Part shown: piece by piece, positions 1-7,504 of the stretch
Position numbering within the stretch: position 1 is the first letter of the stretch
How the letters are laid out: every line of letters begins with the position of its first letter
The notes under the pieces: generated by a model
What the model was told of the DNA's origin: nothing
Seen by the model: the letters and a program-made list of their open reading frames with translations, nothing else
Databases searched by the model: none
NCBI RefSeq assembly: GCF_030270605.1
Contig: NZ_BSYJ01000001.1
Span: forward strand, 620,001-684,000
DNA: 64,000 bases
From: Biformimicrobium ophioploci
Lineage (GTDB): Bacteria > Pseudomonadota > Gammaproteobacteria > Pseudomonadales > Cellvibrionaceae
Direction: 5' to 3'
Position numbers and translations under genes: made by a program

Positions 1-1
1 C

Positions 2-1594
2 CTCAAATTCAATGGCGTATCCTGGGCAGCCGATGAAAGCGGTTTTTATTACAGCCGCTACCCGCAGGCAGAAGACGGCACTTACGATGACACCCGGCAG
101 GCGAAAATCTATTTCCACAAGCTGGGTGACAAGCAGGCACAGGATCCCCTGGTTTACGAAGTGACGGACCACCCGAGCCGGGTGCCCTACGGACAGGTGA
201 GCGACGATGGCCGCTACCTGCTGATCAGCCTGTTCGACGGTTACCAGAAAAACGGCATCTACTACAAACCGCTGGATGGCAATGCCACCGGTGGTGATGT
301 CGTGCGATTGTTGGATGACTGGGATGGCCTGTATGAATTCCTGGGCAATACCGGCGAAACTTTCTATTTCAAAACCACCGCCGGCGCGCCCAATGGCCGT
401 GTGGTGGCCATCGATATCCGCAAGCCTGAAAAAGCCGGCTGGCGCGAAGTAGTGCCGGAGCGCAAGGATGTGCTGGCGGATGCCAGCATGGTCGGCGGCA
501 AGCTGGTACTGCACTATCTGGAAAATGCCACCAGCCGCATCGTAATTGCGAGCCTGGACGGACTGGAGCAGAAAAATGTAACCATGCCCGGTATCGGTGC
601 CATCACGGGCCTCAAGGGAGATCCCGGCGATCCCGAAACGTTTTTCGTATTCCAGAATTTCACCACCCCGGGCGATGTTTACCGGCTCGATGTCAACAGC
701 GGTGCAGTATCGCCGTTCCGCAAAGTCGAGTTCCCTGCAGATTTTTCCAATATCGAAGTGTCCCAGCATTTCTACAAGAGCAAGGACGGCACCCGGGTGC
801 CGCTGTTCCTCGTGCACCGCAAGGGCCTCGCCCGTGATGGCAGCAACCCGACCCAGCTGTATGGCTACGGCGGTTTCAATATTTCCGAGACGCCGGAATT
901 TCGCACCAGATTTGCGGCCTGGATCGATATGGGCGGCGTGCTCGCCGTGCCGAACCTGCGCGGTGGTGGCGAGTATGGCGATGCCTGGCACAGCGCCGGC
1001 ACCAAACTGCAGAAACAGAATGTGTTTGACGATTTCATCGCTGCGGCAGAATGGTTGATTGAAGAGAAGGTGACTTCGCCCGAGCACCTGGTAATCACCG
1101 GCCGCAGTAACGGCGGCCTGCTCGTGGGTGCGACCATGACGCAGCGGCCAGAGCTGTTTACCGCAGCGGTGCCGGCGGTCGGCGTGCTGGACATGCTGCG
1201 CTACCATACCGCTTCGGCAAACGCGCGCCAGTGGTCCAGCGATTACGGGCTCAGTGAAAACGCCGACGAGTTCCGCGCGTTGCTGGCTTATTCCCCGGTA
1301 CACAATACAGAGGCTGGTACCTGTTACCCGGCCACGCTGGTGGCAACGGCGGACCGCGACGATCGCGTGGTGCCCTGGCACAGTTACAAATTCACCGCGG
1401 CGCTGCAGCGCGACCAGGGCTGCGACAATCCTGTCTGGCTGGCGGTGGAAACGCGTGCGGGTCATGGTGCCGGCAAGCCGGTATGGATGCAGGTGGAGGA
1501 CTACACCAACCAGATCGCGTTTATGGCGTATCATACCGGCCTGACGAAAGCCGAAACAGAGCAGCAAGAAGCCGAACCCAAAACAGACCAATAA
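2..1594 (+). CDS. Prolyl oligopeptidase family (S9) serine peptidase, 5' end outside the window
   Basis: The reading frame is open from base 2, so the start lies upstream and only the C-terminal ~530 residues are present. The remaining part shows the end of a beta-propeller region followed by an alpha/beta-hydrolase domain. The nucleophile serine is in TGRSNGGLLVG (Ser codon at 1106). The acid is the first Asp of DDRVVPWHS, and the catalytic His is in RAGHGAGKP. These match the order and spacing of the S9A triad of porcine prolyl oligopeptidase. The family cleaves short peptides after proline. Whether this copy is secreted cannot be judged because the N-terminus is missing. A 26-codon membrane ORF and tag follow closely on the same strand. 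Confidence 0.93.
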   Translation, partial: LKFNGVSWAADESGFYYSRYPQAEDGTYDDTRQAKIYFHKLGDKQAQDPLVYEVTDHPSRVPYGQVSDDGRYLLISLFDGYQKNGIYYKPLDGNATGGDVVRLLDDWDGLYEFLGNTGETFYFKTTAGAPNGRVVAIDIRKPEKAGWREVVPERKDVLADASMVGGKLVLHYLENATSRIVIASLDGLEQKNVTMPGIGAITGLKGDPGDPETFFVFQNFTTPGDVYRLDVNSGAVSPFRKVEFPADFSNIEVSQHFYKSKDGTRVPLFLVHRKGLARDGSNPTQLYGYGGFNISETPEFRTRFAAWIDMGGVLAVPNLRGGGEYGDAWHSAGTKLQKQNVFDDFIAAAEWLIEEKVTSPEHLVITGRSNGGLLVGATMTQRPELFTAAVPAVGVLDMLRYHTASANARQWSSDYGLSENADEFRALLAYSPVHNTEAGTCYPATLVATADRDDRVVPWHSYKFTAALQRDQGCDNPVWLAVETRAGHGAGKPVWMQVEDYTNQIAFMAYHTGLTKAETEQQEAEPKTDQ

Positions 1595-1603
1595 GCGGGC
1601 AAG

Positions 1604-1684
1604 ATGAATCGCGGAAATATTATTTTTATCCTGGTGGCCCTGATCCTCGTACTGCAGTTGATCCAGCACTACATGCAGAATTGA
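1604..1684 (+). CDS. Possible 26-aa single-pass membrane peptide
   Basis: An ATG-initiated ORF begins 9 bases after the peptidase stop and ends 10 bases before the tag ATG. It reads MNRGNIIFILVALILVLQL followed by IQHYMQN: a charged N-terminus, one hydrophobic segment of about 15 residues and a polar tail. This is the typical layout of a bacterial small membrane protein. The Shine-Dalgarno signal is weak. Tight packing between two genes supports translation, but chance cannot be excluded at this length. No function is proposed. Confidence 0.4.
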   Translation: MNRGNIIFILVALILVLQLIQHYMQN

Positions 1685-1694
1685 GTTGCGAGCC

Positions 1695-2288
1695 ATGACG
1701 GATAAACGCTGTGACTGGTGCCGCGGTAGCGAAATTTATGAGCGCTACCACGACGAAGAATGGGGTCGTCCGATGCTGGACGATGCGCGCCTGTTTGAAT
1801 TCCTTATTCTCGAGGGCGCACAGGCCGGGCTCAGCTGGATCACAGTGCTGAAAAAGCGTGAGAACTATCGTGTAGCCTTCGACGGTTTCGATCCGGAAAA
1901 AATCGCGCGCTATACGCCGCGCAAGGTCGAAAAGTTACTGCAGGACCCGGGCATTATTCGCAATCGCCTCAAGGTCGAGTCCGCGGTCAAGAACGCCAGG
2001 GCCTACCTCGCTTTACGCGACGACGGCCAGACGCTGTCGGAATACCTGTGGGGCTTTATCGATGGCCGTGCGGTGATCAACCAGTGCCGGACTATGCAGG
2101 ATATTCCGGCGAGCACACCGCAGTCTGATCAGATCTCCAGGGCGCTGAAGAAAAGAGGCTTCAGCTTTGTCGGCAGTACCATCATGTATGCCCATATGCA
2201 GGCCACCGGTATGGTGAATGACCACCTGGTGACCTGCCCCGCCTATCAGGCCTGTATCGACGAGGCAAAGGCACAGGGCCTCGCCTGA
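1695..2288 (+). CDS. tag: DNA-3-methyladenine glycosylase I
   Basis: The 197-residue product is close to full-length E. coli Tag. It excises 3-methyladenine from alkylated DNA, starting base-excision repair in the cytoplasm. The zinc ligands of the family are in place: Cys in KRCDWC, His in YHDEEWG, and the C-terminal His and Cys in VNDHLVTC. The substrate-pocket region LEGAQAGLSWITVLKKRENY is nearly identical to E. coli. The ATG at 1695 is preferred over an in-frame TTG at 1686 because it places the first zinc Cys near the N-terminus as in Tag. It converges with the next gene with a gap of 6 bases. Confidence 0.96.
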   Translation: MTDKRCDWCRGSEIYERYHDEEWGRPMLDDARLFEFLILEGAQAGLSWITVLKKRENYRVAFDGFDPEKIARYTPRKVEKLLQDPGIIRNRLKVESAVKNARAYLALRDDGQTLSEYLWGFIDGRAVINQCRTMQDIPASTPQSDQISRALKKRGFSFVGSTIMYAHMQATGMVNDHLVTCPAYQACIDEAKAQGLA

Positions 2289-2294
2289 ATATCC

Positions 2295-3179
2295 TCAGGC
2301 CTCTGACCCGCTACTCGCCTGTCCTGTGTCAGCGGTGGTTGCCATCAGCTTTTCCAGCCGCTGCAGGTTGCGGCCGGCGATCGCGTCGCCAGGTTCGAGT
2401 GCCATTGCATGGCTGTAGCCATCGTGGGCCAGGTCCAGTTCACCTGCGCGCTTGTAAATAGTGGCCAGGTTATTCCACAGGTAGCTGGCCTCGCGATCGA
2501 GCTCCAGTGCCTTGCGTACATTCAGGAATGCCTGCTTACGATCGCCGTTGCGCAGCGCTTCCATGCCGCGGTTGTTGAAGTAACGCGCAAAGGCCTTTTC
2601 ATCTGACAGCGGCGTCAATGCATTAGCGGCTGGCGCCTTCTGGAAATTGAAATCGATGGTCTTCTTGCCCAGAGGATACTCGGCGCTCATGGCGATATGA
2701 CTAACCCGGGTGCGGGTATTGCCACCGCCGCGGCGGCGTAACATGCGGTCTTCCAGTGGTGCTGACACCTGCTGGAAGCTGGCGTCCAGGCCAAGATAAC
2801 GTGCGGCCGCGACCATCATTGCAGAAAAGGAAACACAATTTCCGCTTCTGGAGGCAAATGCCTGCGCGGTATTTGTGGTTTCATCCAGAGTGAATGCCAT
2901 GCGGAAATTACTCCTGCGCATGTGCCGCACCAGTGACCGGTAACGGAATTTCGGCGAGCTTCCCACGGCGTGCTCGTCGATATATGCCTTGAATGCCGGG
3001 CTGACCTGCAGCAGGTCATTTTGCGGCAGCTCTGCCAGTGTGACTTCCCGGCTCAGGATTTCCTCGCCGGACAGCAGCCTCTGCCTTTCCGCCTCCGCAA
3101 GTTGAACGATATCTGCTGTGGGGCCTGTCGTACACGCGCAGAGTAGTACTGAAACTAAAGTAAGCATTATTTTTTTCAT
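2295..3179 (-). CDS. TPR lipoprotein with transglutaminase-like domain
   Basis: 294 residues. The ATG at 3179 follows a good AAGGTGG ribosome site, and the protein begins with a lipoprotein signal ending LLCAC (predicted lipidated Cys16). Residues about 80-180 look like a transglutaminase/papain-like fold: Cys115 in SGNCVSFSAMM, His161 in RVSHIAM and Asp176 in TIDFNF occur in the usual C-H-D order. The C-terminal ~90 residues form at least two TPR-like helical pairs (NRGMEALRNGDRKQAF; WNNLATIYKRAGELDLAHDGY). A cell-envelope scaffold or peptide-handling role is possible. The substrate is unknown, and catalytic activity is inferred only from the triad pattern. Confidence 0.75.
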   Translation of the reverse strand: MKKIMLTLVSVLLCACTTGPTADIVQLAEAERQRLLSGEEILSREVTLAELPQNDLLQVSPAFKAYIDEHAVGSSPKFRYRSLVRHMRRSNFRMAFTLDETTNTAQAFASRSGNCVSFSAMMVAAARYLGLDASFQQVSAPLEDRMLRRRGGGNTRTRVSHIAMSAEYPLGKKTIDFNFQKAPAANALTPLSDEKAFARYFNNRGMEALRNGDRKQAFLNVRKALELDREASYLWNNLATIYKRAGELDLAHDGYSHAMALEPGDAIAGRNLQRLEKLMATTADTGQASSGSEA

Positions 3180-3414
3180 GATCCACCTTCCCTGTAGGTA
3201 CAAGTAGGATGGCCATGGAAATGATTTTCGATGCGCACTTGCGGTGAGCGTGCGGCGGAGAACGTTAAGTCGAGAAATCGTTAAAGATGAAACTTTTTTG
3301 CGCTGGCAGCAAAAATGGCAAGAAGGTTTTTAGCGGGGTTCTGTCCGCGTAAAGGCTCGCCCTGACGCACGCCGCTTGACGGAATTCACCTGGGACCCGC
3401 GTCAGGAAAACGGT

Positions 3415-4491
3415 TCAGGCCTCGACCCGGTTGCGTCCGGCCTGCTTGGCGACATACATTTTCCGGTCGGCCTCGGCCAGCGACTGGTCTGCGCTGGCGC
3501 CGGCCATACCGCCGGAGACGCCAAAGCTGATGGTGATGGGCAGCGGCGGTACATAGTCGTCGCCAATGGCCATGATCTTGCCGCGCAGTTTTTCTGCCAA
3601 CAGGCGCGCACCCTCGCGGCCGGTATCCGGCAGCAGCACCAGGAATTCTTCGCCGCCCCAACGCGCCACCAGGTCGCCGCCGCGGGTATGCTGACGCAAC
3701 ATGTCTGCGACCTCTCGCAGTATCTTGTCGCCCAGCGCGTGGCCGTGCTCGTCATTGAGCTGTTTGAAGTTGTCCAGGTCGCCAATCAATACCGTGTACT
3801 GCGTCGCATCCGCTTCACCCTGTTCCATAAGGCGCATAATGGCGCGTTCTGCTTCGCGCCGGTTGGCAAGGCCGGTGAGTGCATCGGTGCCGGCCTGGCT
3901 CTCCAGTTCGCGGGTCAGCGCGCGCAGGGCCTGCTGGGTCTGGTGGCGGCCGGTATCGAGGATCGCAGTGAGGACGGTCAGCGCTACGAATACGGCGAGG
4001 AACCGGGCACGGTAGGAAACATCGTACTTCGCTTCAAGGCCGGGAAATTCCGGGTAGAAAAGCACAATGCAGGTGAGCGCCCCCAGCACTGCCAGTGCCA
4101 GCGCGCCATTGCGATAACCGAACAGGTTGATAAAGCCGGGGACCAGCATCACTGCCCACAGCAGGCCGGTATTGTTCACGCCACCGGACAGCAAAAGGTA
4201 GAAGTACAGCAGCATCAGCAGGCCGCCAACCGCCAGCGGGATATGCGGATTTGGTTTGACCAGGTTAATGCCGAGGTAGGCGCCGAGAACCGTGAGGGCA
4301 ATGCCGAACATGGTGGAGGCGAGACCGATATGGCCATCCATCAGCGCCATCACACCCATGGAGCCGGTAATGGCCAGGGAAAAAATCAGCATAAAGCCGG
4401 CAGCGAGGATACGGCGGCGCAGTTCCAGCTCGCCGACATAGGCAACGGGATCCTGCTGGAGGCGTTCGTGATCTAGTTGCGCGCGGGGCAT
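3415..4491 (-). CDS. Membrane-bound GGDEF diguanylate cyclase
   Basis: Makes cyclic di-GMP from two GTP. The N-terminal ~190 residues hold about six hydrophobic segments (a MASE-like sensor region) and the C-terminal ~165 residues are a GGDEF domain. The active-site signature is GGEEF (about residue 280), a catalytically competent variant. The upstream LIGDLDNFKQLNDEHGH helix is well conserved. An RxxD allosteric I-site (RGGD) sits exactly five residues before GGEEF, so product inhibition is expected. Start: ATG at 4491; a GTG at 4515 is in frame but has no ribosome site. It stands alone. The membrane signal it senses is unknown. Confidence 0.9.
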   Translation of the reverse strand: MPRAQLDHERLQQDPVAYVGELELRRRILAAGFMLIFSLAITGSMGVMALMDGHIGLASTMFGIALTVLGAYLGINLVKPNPHIPLAVGGLLMLLYFYLLLSGGVNNTGLLWAVMLVPGFINLFGYRNGALALAVLGALTCIVLFYPEFPGLEAKYDVSYRARFLAVFVALTVLTAILDTGRHQTQQALRALTRELESQAGTDALTGLANRREAERAIMRLMEQGEADATQYTVLIGDLDNFKQLNDEHGHALGDKILREVADMLRQHTRGGDLVARWGGEEFLVLLPDTGREGARLLAEKLRGKIMAIGDDYVPPLPITISFGVSGGMAGASADQSLAEADRKMYVAKQAGRNRVEA

Positions 4492-4598
4492 GGCGGTTAC
4501 CTGGGTCGCCGGCACAGAGTGCCATGGCAGCCGCCCGATACCGCTGGGTGGCGTTGTTTTCTTTATCAGGGGTGGATTATAAGCCGAAATCAGACTTT

Positions 4599-4666
4599 AG
4601 GGGTCAGAGCTTTCGCTCTGACCCCTCCAATCCAATTTCTGGGGTCAGAGTGAACACTCTGACCCC
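4599..4666. repeat. GGGGTCAGAG palindrome cluster 1 (two copies)
   Basis: Two hairpin-forming copies lie at 4599-4626 and 4641-4666. Each has left arm GGGGTCAGAG and right arm CTCTGACCCC around a short variable centre (CTTTCG or TGAACA). The first is extended to a 28-base palindrome by A/T at its ends. The cluster fills the gap between the GGDEF gene and sodN and ends about 23 bases before the sodN start. It resembles REP-type intergenic repeats. No REP-associated transposase gene is present in the window. Confidence 0.9.
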
Positions 4667-4689
4667 TTCATCACGATCGCCTGTTCAAG

Positions 4690-5148
4690 GTGCCCACTGT
4701 TTCCGCGCACTGCGACATTCCCTGCAAGATCTACGATCCTGTTTCCGCGCAGCTTGCCGCACTGAGCGTGATCCGCTTTATGGACCTGATCGCAGAGCTC
4801 GATGGCAAGGACAAGCTGAGCGCGGCAGAGCACGCCCAGTTCTCCCGCCTGGTGGCCGAGAAGGAAAACCACGCCGAGAAAGCCAAGCATGAAGTGCGGG
4901 TGATCTGGGGCGATTATTTCAAGCAGCCGCAATTCGCAAAATTCCCCGACACCCACGACCTAGTGCACCGCATCATGCTGGCAGGTTCCGCCTGCAAGCA
5001 GGGCATCGCGCGCGAGAAAGGTGAGGAGCTGCTGAACCTGATCAATGAGTTCGCGGAGGCATTCTGGGCCACCAAGGGTGTGAATACCTATACCGCTACC
5101 TGTCCCTATCCGCCGGAGCAGCAGGTGGTCTATCCGAAACTGGATTAG
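4690..5148 (+). CDS. sodN: Nickel superoxide dismutase
   Basis: 152 residues; converts superoxide to peroxide and oxygen. The nickel-hook sequence HCDIPCKIYDP at residues 7-17 gives the ligands: His7 (His1 after processing), Cys8 (Cys2) and Cys12 (Cys6). The classic Streptomyces hook has G-V where this one has K-I. The four-helix body with many Lys and Glu agrees with SodN. The enzyme works only after the leader before His7 is cut off, a job assigned to the next gene, which begins one base after this stop. The GTG at 4690 gives an unusually short leader (MPTVSA). The palindromic repeat just upstream may have displaced the original start, so the true N-terminus is uncertain. Confidence 0.92.
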   Translation: MPTVSAHCDIPCKIYDPVSAQLAALSVIRFMDLIAELDGKDKLSAAEHAQFSRLVAEKENHAEKAKHEVRVIWGDYFKQPQFAKFPDTHDLVHRIMLAGSACKQGIAREKGEELLNLINEFAEAFWATKGVNTYTATCPYPPEQQVVYPKLD

Positions 5149-5149
5149 C

Positions 5150-5479
5150 GTGTTGTTGAAGCTGCAAATTTTCCGCGTATCTGGGCGGAGCATGCATCCG
5201 CGCTACCGGGACGATGACTATGTCCTGGCGCTGCGCCATCGCTGGCAATCATTTGGTCCCGGGGATGTGGTGGTGCTGGAACACCCGCAGCTCGGCAGGC
5301 TGCTCAAGCGCATTGTGCGTTGTACTGGCGCGGGGGAGTTTGAGGTGGCGGGGGACAATGTTGCGGAGAGTACCGCGGCCGGGGTGATTGGGCCGGTTTC
5401 TTTAAGCGCGATTATTGGGCGTGTTGGATGCTGGGGTCAGAGCCGAAGCTCTGACCCCGAGGGTCGGATTGGGGCGTAG
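5150..5479 (+). CDS. sodX: Nickel-SOD maturation protease, S24/S26 family
   Basis: 109 residues, GTG start one base after sodN. It is a short signal-peptidase-like enzyme expected to cleave the SodN leader and expose the nickel-binding His. The catalytic Ser14 lies in VSGRSMHPRYRDDDYVL, the general-base Lys53 in GRLLKRIV, and the GDN box follows at about residues 68-70. No membrane anchor is visible, which fits a cytoplasmic partner of a leader that is not exported. Oddly, the last ~15 codons (from about residue 95) run through a copy of the GGGGTCAGAG palindrome, so the C-terminus appears to have been replaced by repeat sequence. The catalytic core is complete. Confidence 0.88.
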   Translation: MLLKLQIFRVSGRSMHPRYRDDDYVLALRHRWQSFGPGDVVVLEHPQLGRLLKRIVRCTGAGEFEVAGDNVAESTAAGVIGPVSLSAIIGRVGCWGQSRSSDPEGRIGA

Positions 5480-5554
5480 ATTACCGGGGTCAGAGCCAAA
5501 GCTCTGACCCCTCATGTGGCAAATCTATGGGGTCAGAGTGAATACTCTGACCCC
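5433..5554. repeat. GGGGTCAGAG palindrome cluster 2 (three copies)
   Basis: Copies lie at 5433-5458, 5486-5511 and 5529-5554, with centres CCGAAG, CCAAAG and TGAATA. The first is inside the 3' end of sodX and encodes part of its tail. The third is followed by CACTCATCCGGCTC, which recurs with one change (CACTAATCCGGCTC) after a copy at 7455-7479. The repeated unit is therefore longer than the palindrome alone. Confidence 0.9.
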
Positions 5555-5680
5555 ACTCATCCGGCTCGGCGGTTAAAGTTATCTTCTACACTCGTCTGCA
5601 AGGGTAGGGGCTGGTCTTATACCCCCTGAAAATTTCGGAAAGGATGCTTTAAGTTTTGGATAGCGCACAGGGAGGTGCCC

Positions 5681-7332
5681 ATGAAGATATTGGGAGAATA
5701 TCGAGTTTACTTTGCGAGAGCGCTGGCTCTGGTTGCGGTATCCATTCTTTTGTTCGGATGTACCGAGAAAAAGGCCGCGCCTGAACAGGGAAATGGGCTG
5801 CGCCCCCGAACCCCTATCTCATGTCTGGCAGTTTTTATCCCATCGTTCATTTCGATGCTGCGCAATCTGATGCAACGCCCGTCAGGATGTGGGAGGGAAA
5901 CCATACCGTAACTGCTGACCAGGTTGAGTGGGTTCCTTCCACAATTGCAATTCCCGGGAATATCCATCGTCGCTACCCGGACGGCTCGGAGGTAATTCTT
6001 GAGTTCACCAATGCAGGCGTTATCAAAGTTCGCATTGACGACGGGCGCTGGGAGCAGATTGATGAACTGGTGATCCCGGAGCAGCGCAACCATCGGGCGG
6101 CGCCAGAGCGGATACGCAAGCTGCGTGAGGCCATGGATGGTAACTGGATGGAAGAAGACAAAATCCTCGGGGCATTTCGGGAATATCTTGGCGAAGTCGA
6201 TTTCTCAAAGGAAATTGCGCTGAATGGCCTGTATACCGTGCTGGACAATGAGGGTTTTGCCTATGCAGGGTACGATACAACGCTTTACAAAGTAGGCGAC
6301 GATGGCGAAGCATCGGCCGATGCGAAAATCAAAATCGAGCGCAAGCTGGATTTACGCAAAGCCGTACCGCCGGAACTAGCCGATTCCGTCACCCGTTTCC
6401 TGGGCGTCAACCTCACGTACGACGGCTATATTGTCGTAGCCCTGCCGGGGCTCATAGCGGTACTCAGTCGCGATTTCGAGCAGGTCTATACCGCACCGAT
6501 TACCGGTGAGGCGGTGGACAATGGCATCGCTATCGATCCGGAAGGTGGCATTTATGTCGTAACCGATAAGTACATGCGCAAAATGGTCTGGACGGGTAGC
6601 AGTCTCTCGATGGACCCGGCCGATGGCGCATGGAAAGAGCCTTACGCTTACAAGAAAGACAAGCCGGGCCTGTGGCTGTCACGAGGCAGTGGTGCAACAC
6701 CGACGCTAATGGGCTATGGCGAGGATGCCGATCGGCTGGTATTGATCCCCGATGCGGGTGACCCGGTCAAGTTGTTGGCGTATTGGCGGGACAAAATTCC
6801 GGACGATGCAAAGCAATTGCCCGGTCGTGACAGCAAGCGGTTGGCCGGCGAAATCGCCGTGGGTTTCCCGGTTGATACCACGATTGAGTGGTCTTTCCAG
6901 GTCTATGGCAGTGGGGTTATGGCGTTAGCCTCGGATTTCCCGGATCCGATCACGACTGACGGTGATCGCTCTCTGCTGACAACACTTGTGACGATGGGGT
7001 ACACCCGTAAAGCACCGCGCGGTGCGGAGAACTTTTCCTGGGATGCGCAATCAAACACCTTGAAGCGGGATTGGCTTTACGATGATCGGACAGTTACCTG
7101 GACAATGACGCCCGTCAGTACGGCGAACAATGCAACCTACCTGAATACGTTACAGGGAGGCGAGTGGATAATTGTTGGGGTGGACTGGGATACCGGCGAG
7201 AAGGTGGCCGAGATAAAGCTTCCGCCGAGTTATATCTTCAATGCCCTGGGCGGCTTTCATATGCCCATGCCAGACGGCGATATATTTGTAAGCGGGATGT
7301 TCGGTCCGGTGCGGATTAAAGCCAAAAAGTGA
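5681..7332 (+). pseudogene. Lipoprotein of unknown function split by a one-base frameshift
   Basis: The N-terminus begins at ATG 5681 with a GGAGG site 5 bases upstream and has a clear lipoprotein signal ending LLFGC. That frame then leaves the coding sense. The sensible reading continues in the -1 frame (from about 5797: AAPPNPYLMSGSFYPIVHF) and stays open for ~510 residues to 7332. The -1 frame has a stop at 5782, so the shift lies between 5785 and about 5870. A C5 run at 5803-5807 (CGCCCCCG) that should be C6 restores one frame. The body contains propeller-like repeats (GIAIDPEGGIYVVTD). It could be a true pseudogene, a phase-variable tract or a base-call error. I do not recognise a function. 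Confidence 0.72.
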
Positions 7333-7363
7333 GGGCTTGCGATAAAAGGGGGCAGAGATTGTT

Positions 7364-7500
7364 GGGGTCAGAGCGGAGGCTCTGACCCCAAAAGGATCGG
7401 GCAATAAAAAAGGGTCAGAGCGAAGGCTCTGACCCTTAGGGTCGCAAAATACATGGGGTAGAGTGAACACTCTGACCCCACTAATCCGGCTCTGACCCCA
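7364..7500. repeat. GGGGTCAGAG palindrome cluster 3 (three copies and a half copy)
   Basis: Copies lie at 7364-7389, 7411-7436 (outer bases A/T instead of G/C) and 7455-7479 (one base deleted in the left arm, GGGGTAGAG). A half copy, CTCTGACCCC, ends at 7500. The cluster separates the lipoprotein gene from typA and ends only 5 bases from the typA stop. It could act as an mRNA-stabilising or end-forming structure for typA, but there is no T tract. Confidence 0.88.
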
Positions 7501-7504
7501 TTAA

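Noticed and set aside
4599-7500. CRISPR array
   Set aside because: Repeats are palindromic, unevenly spaced (about 15-45 bases) and scattered between genes; no cas genes.
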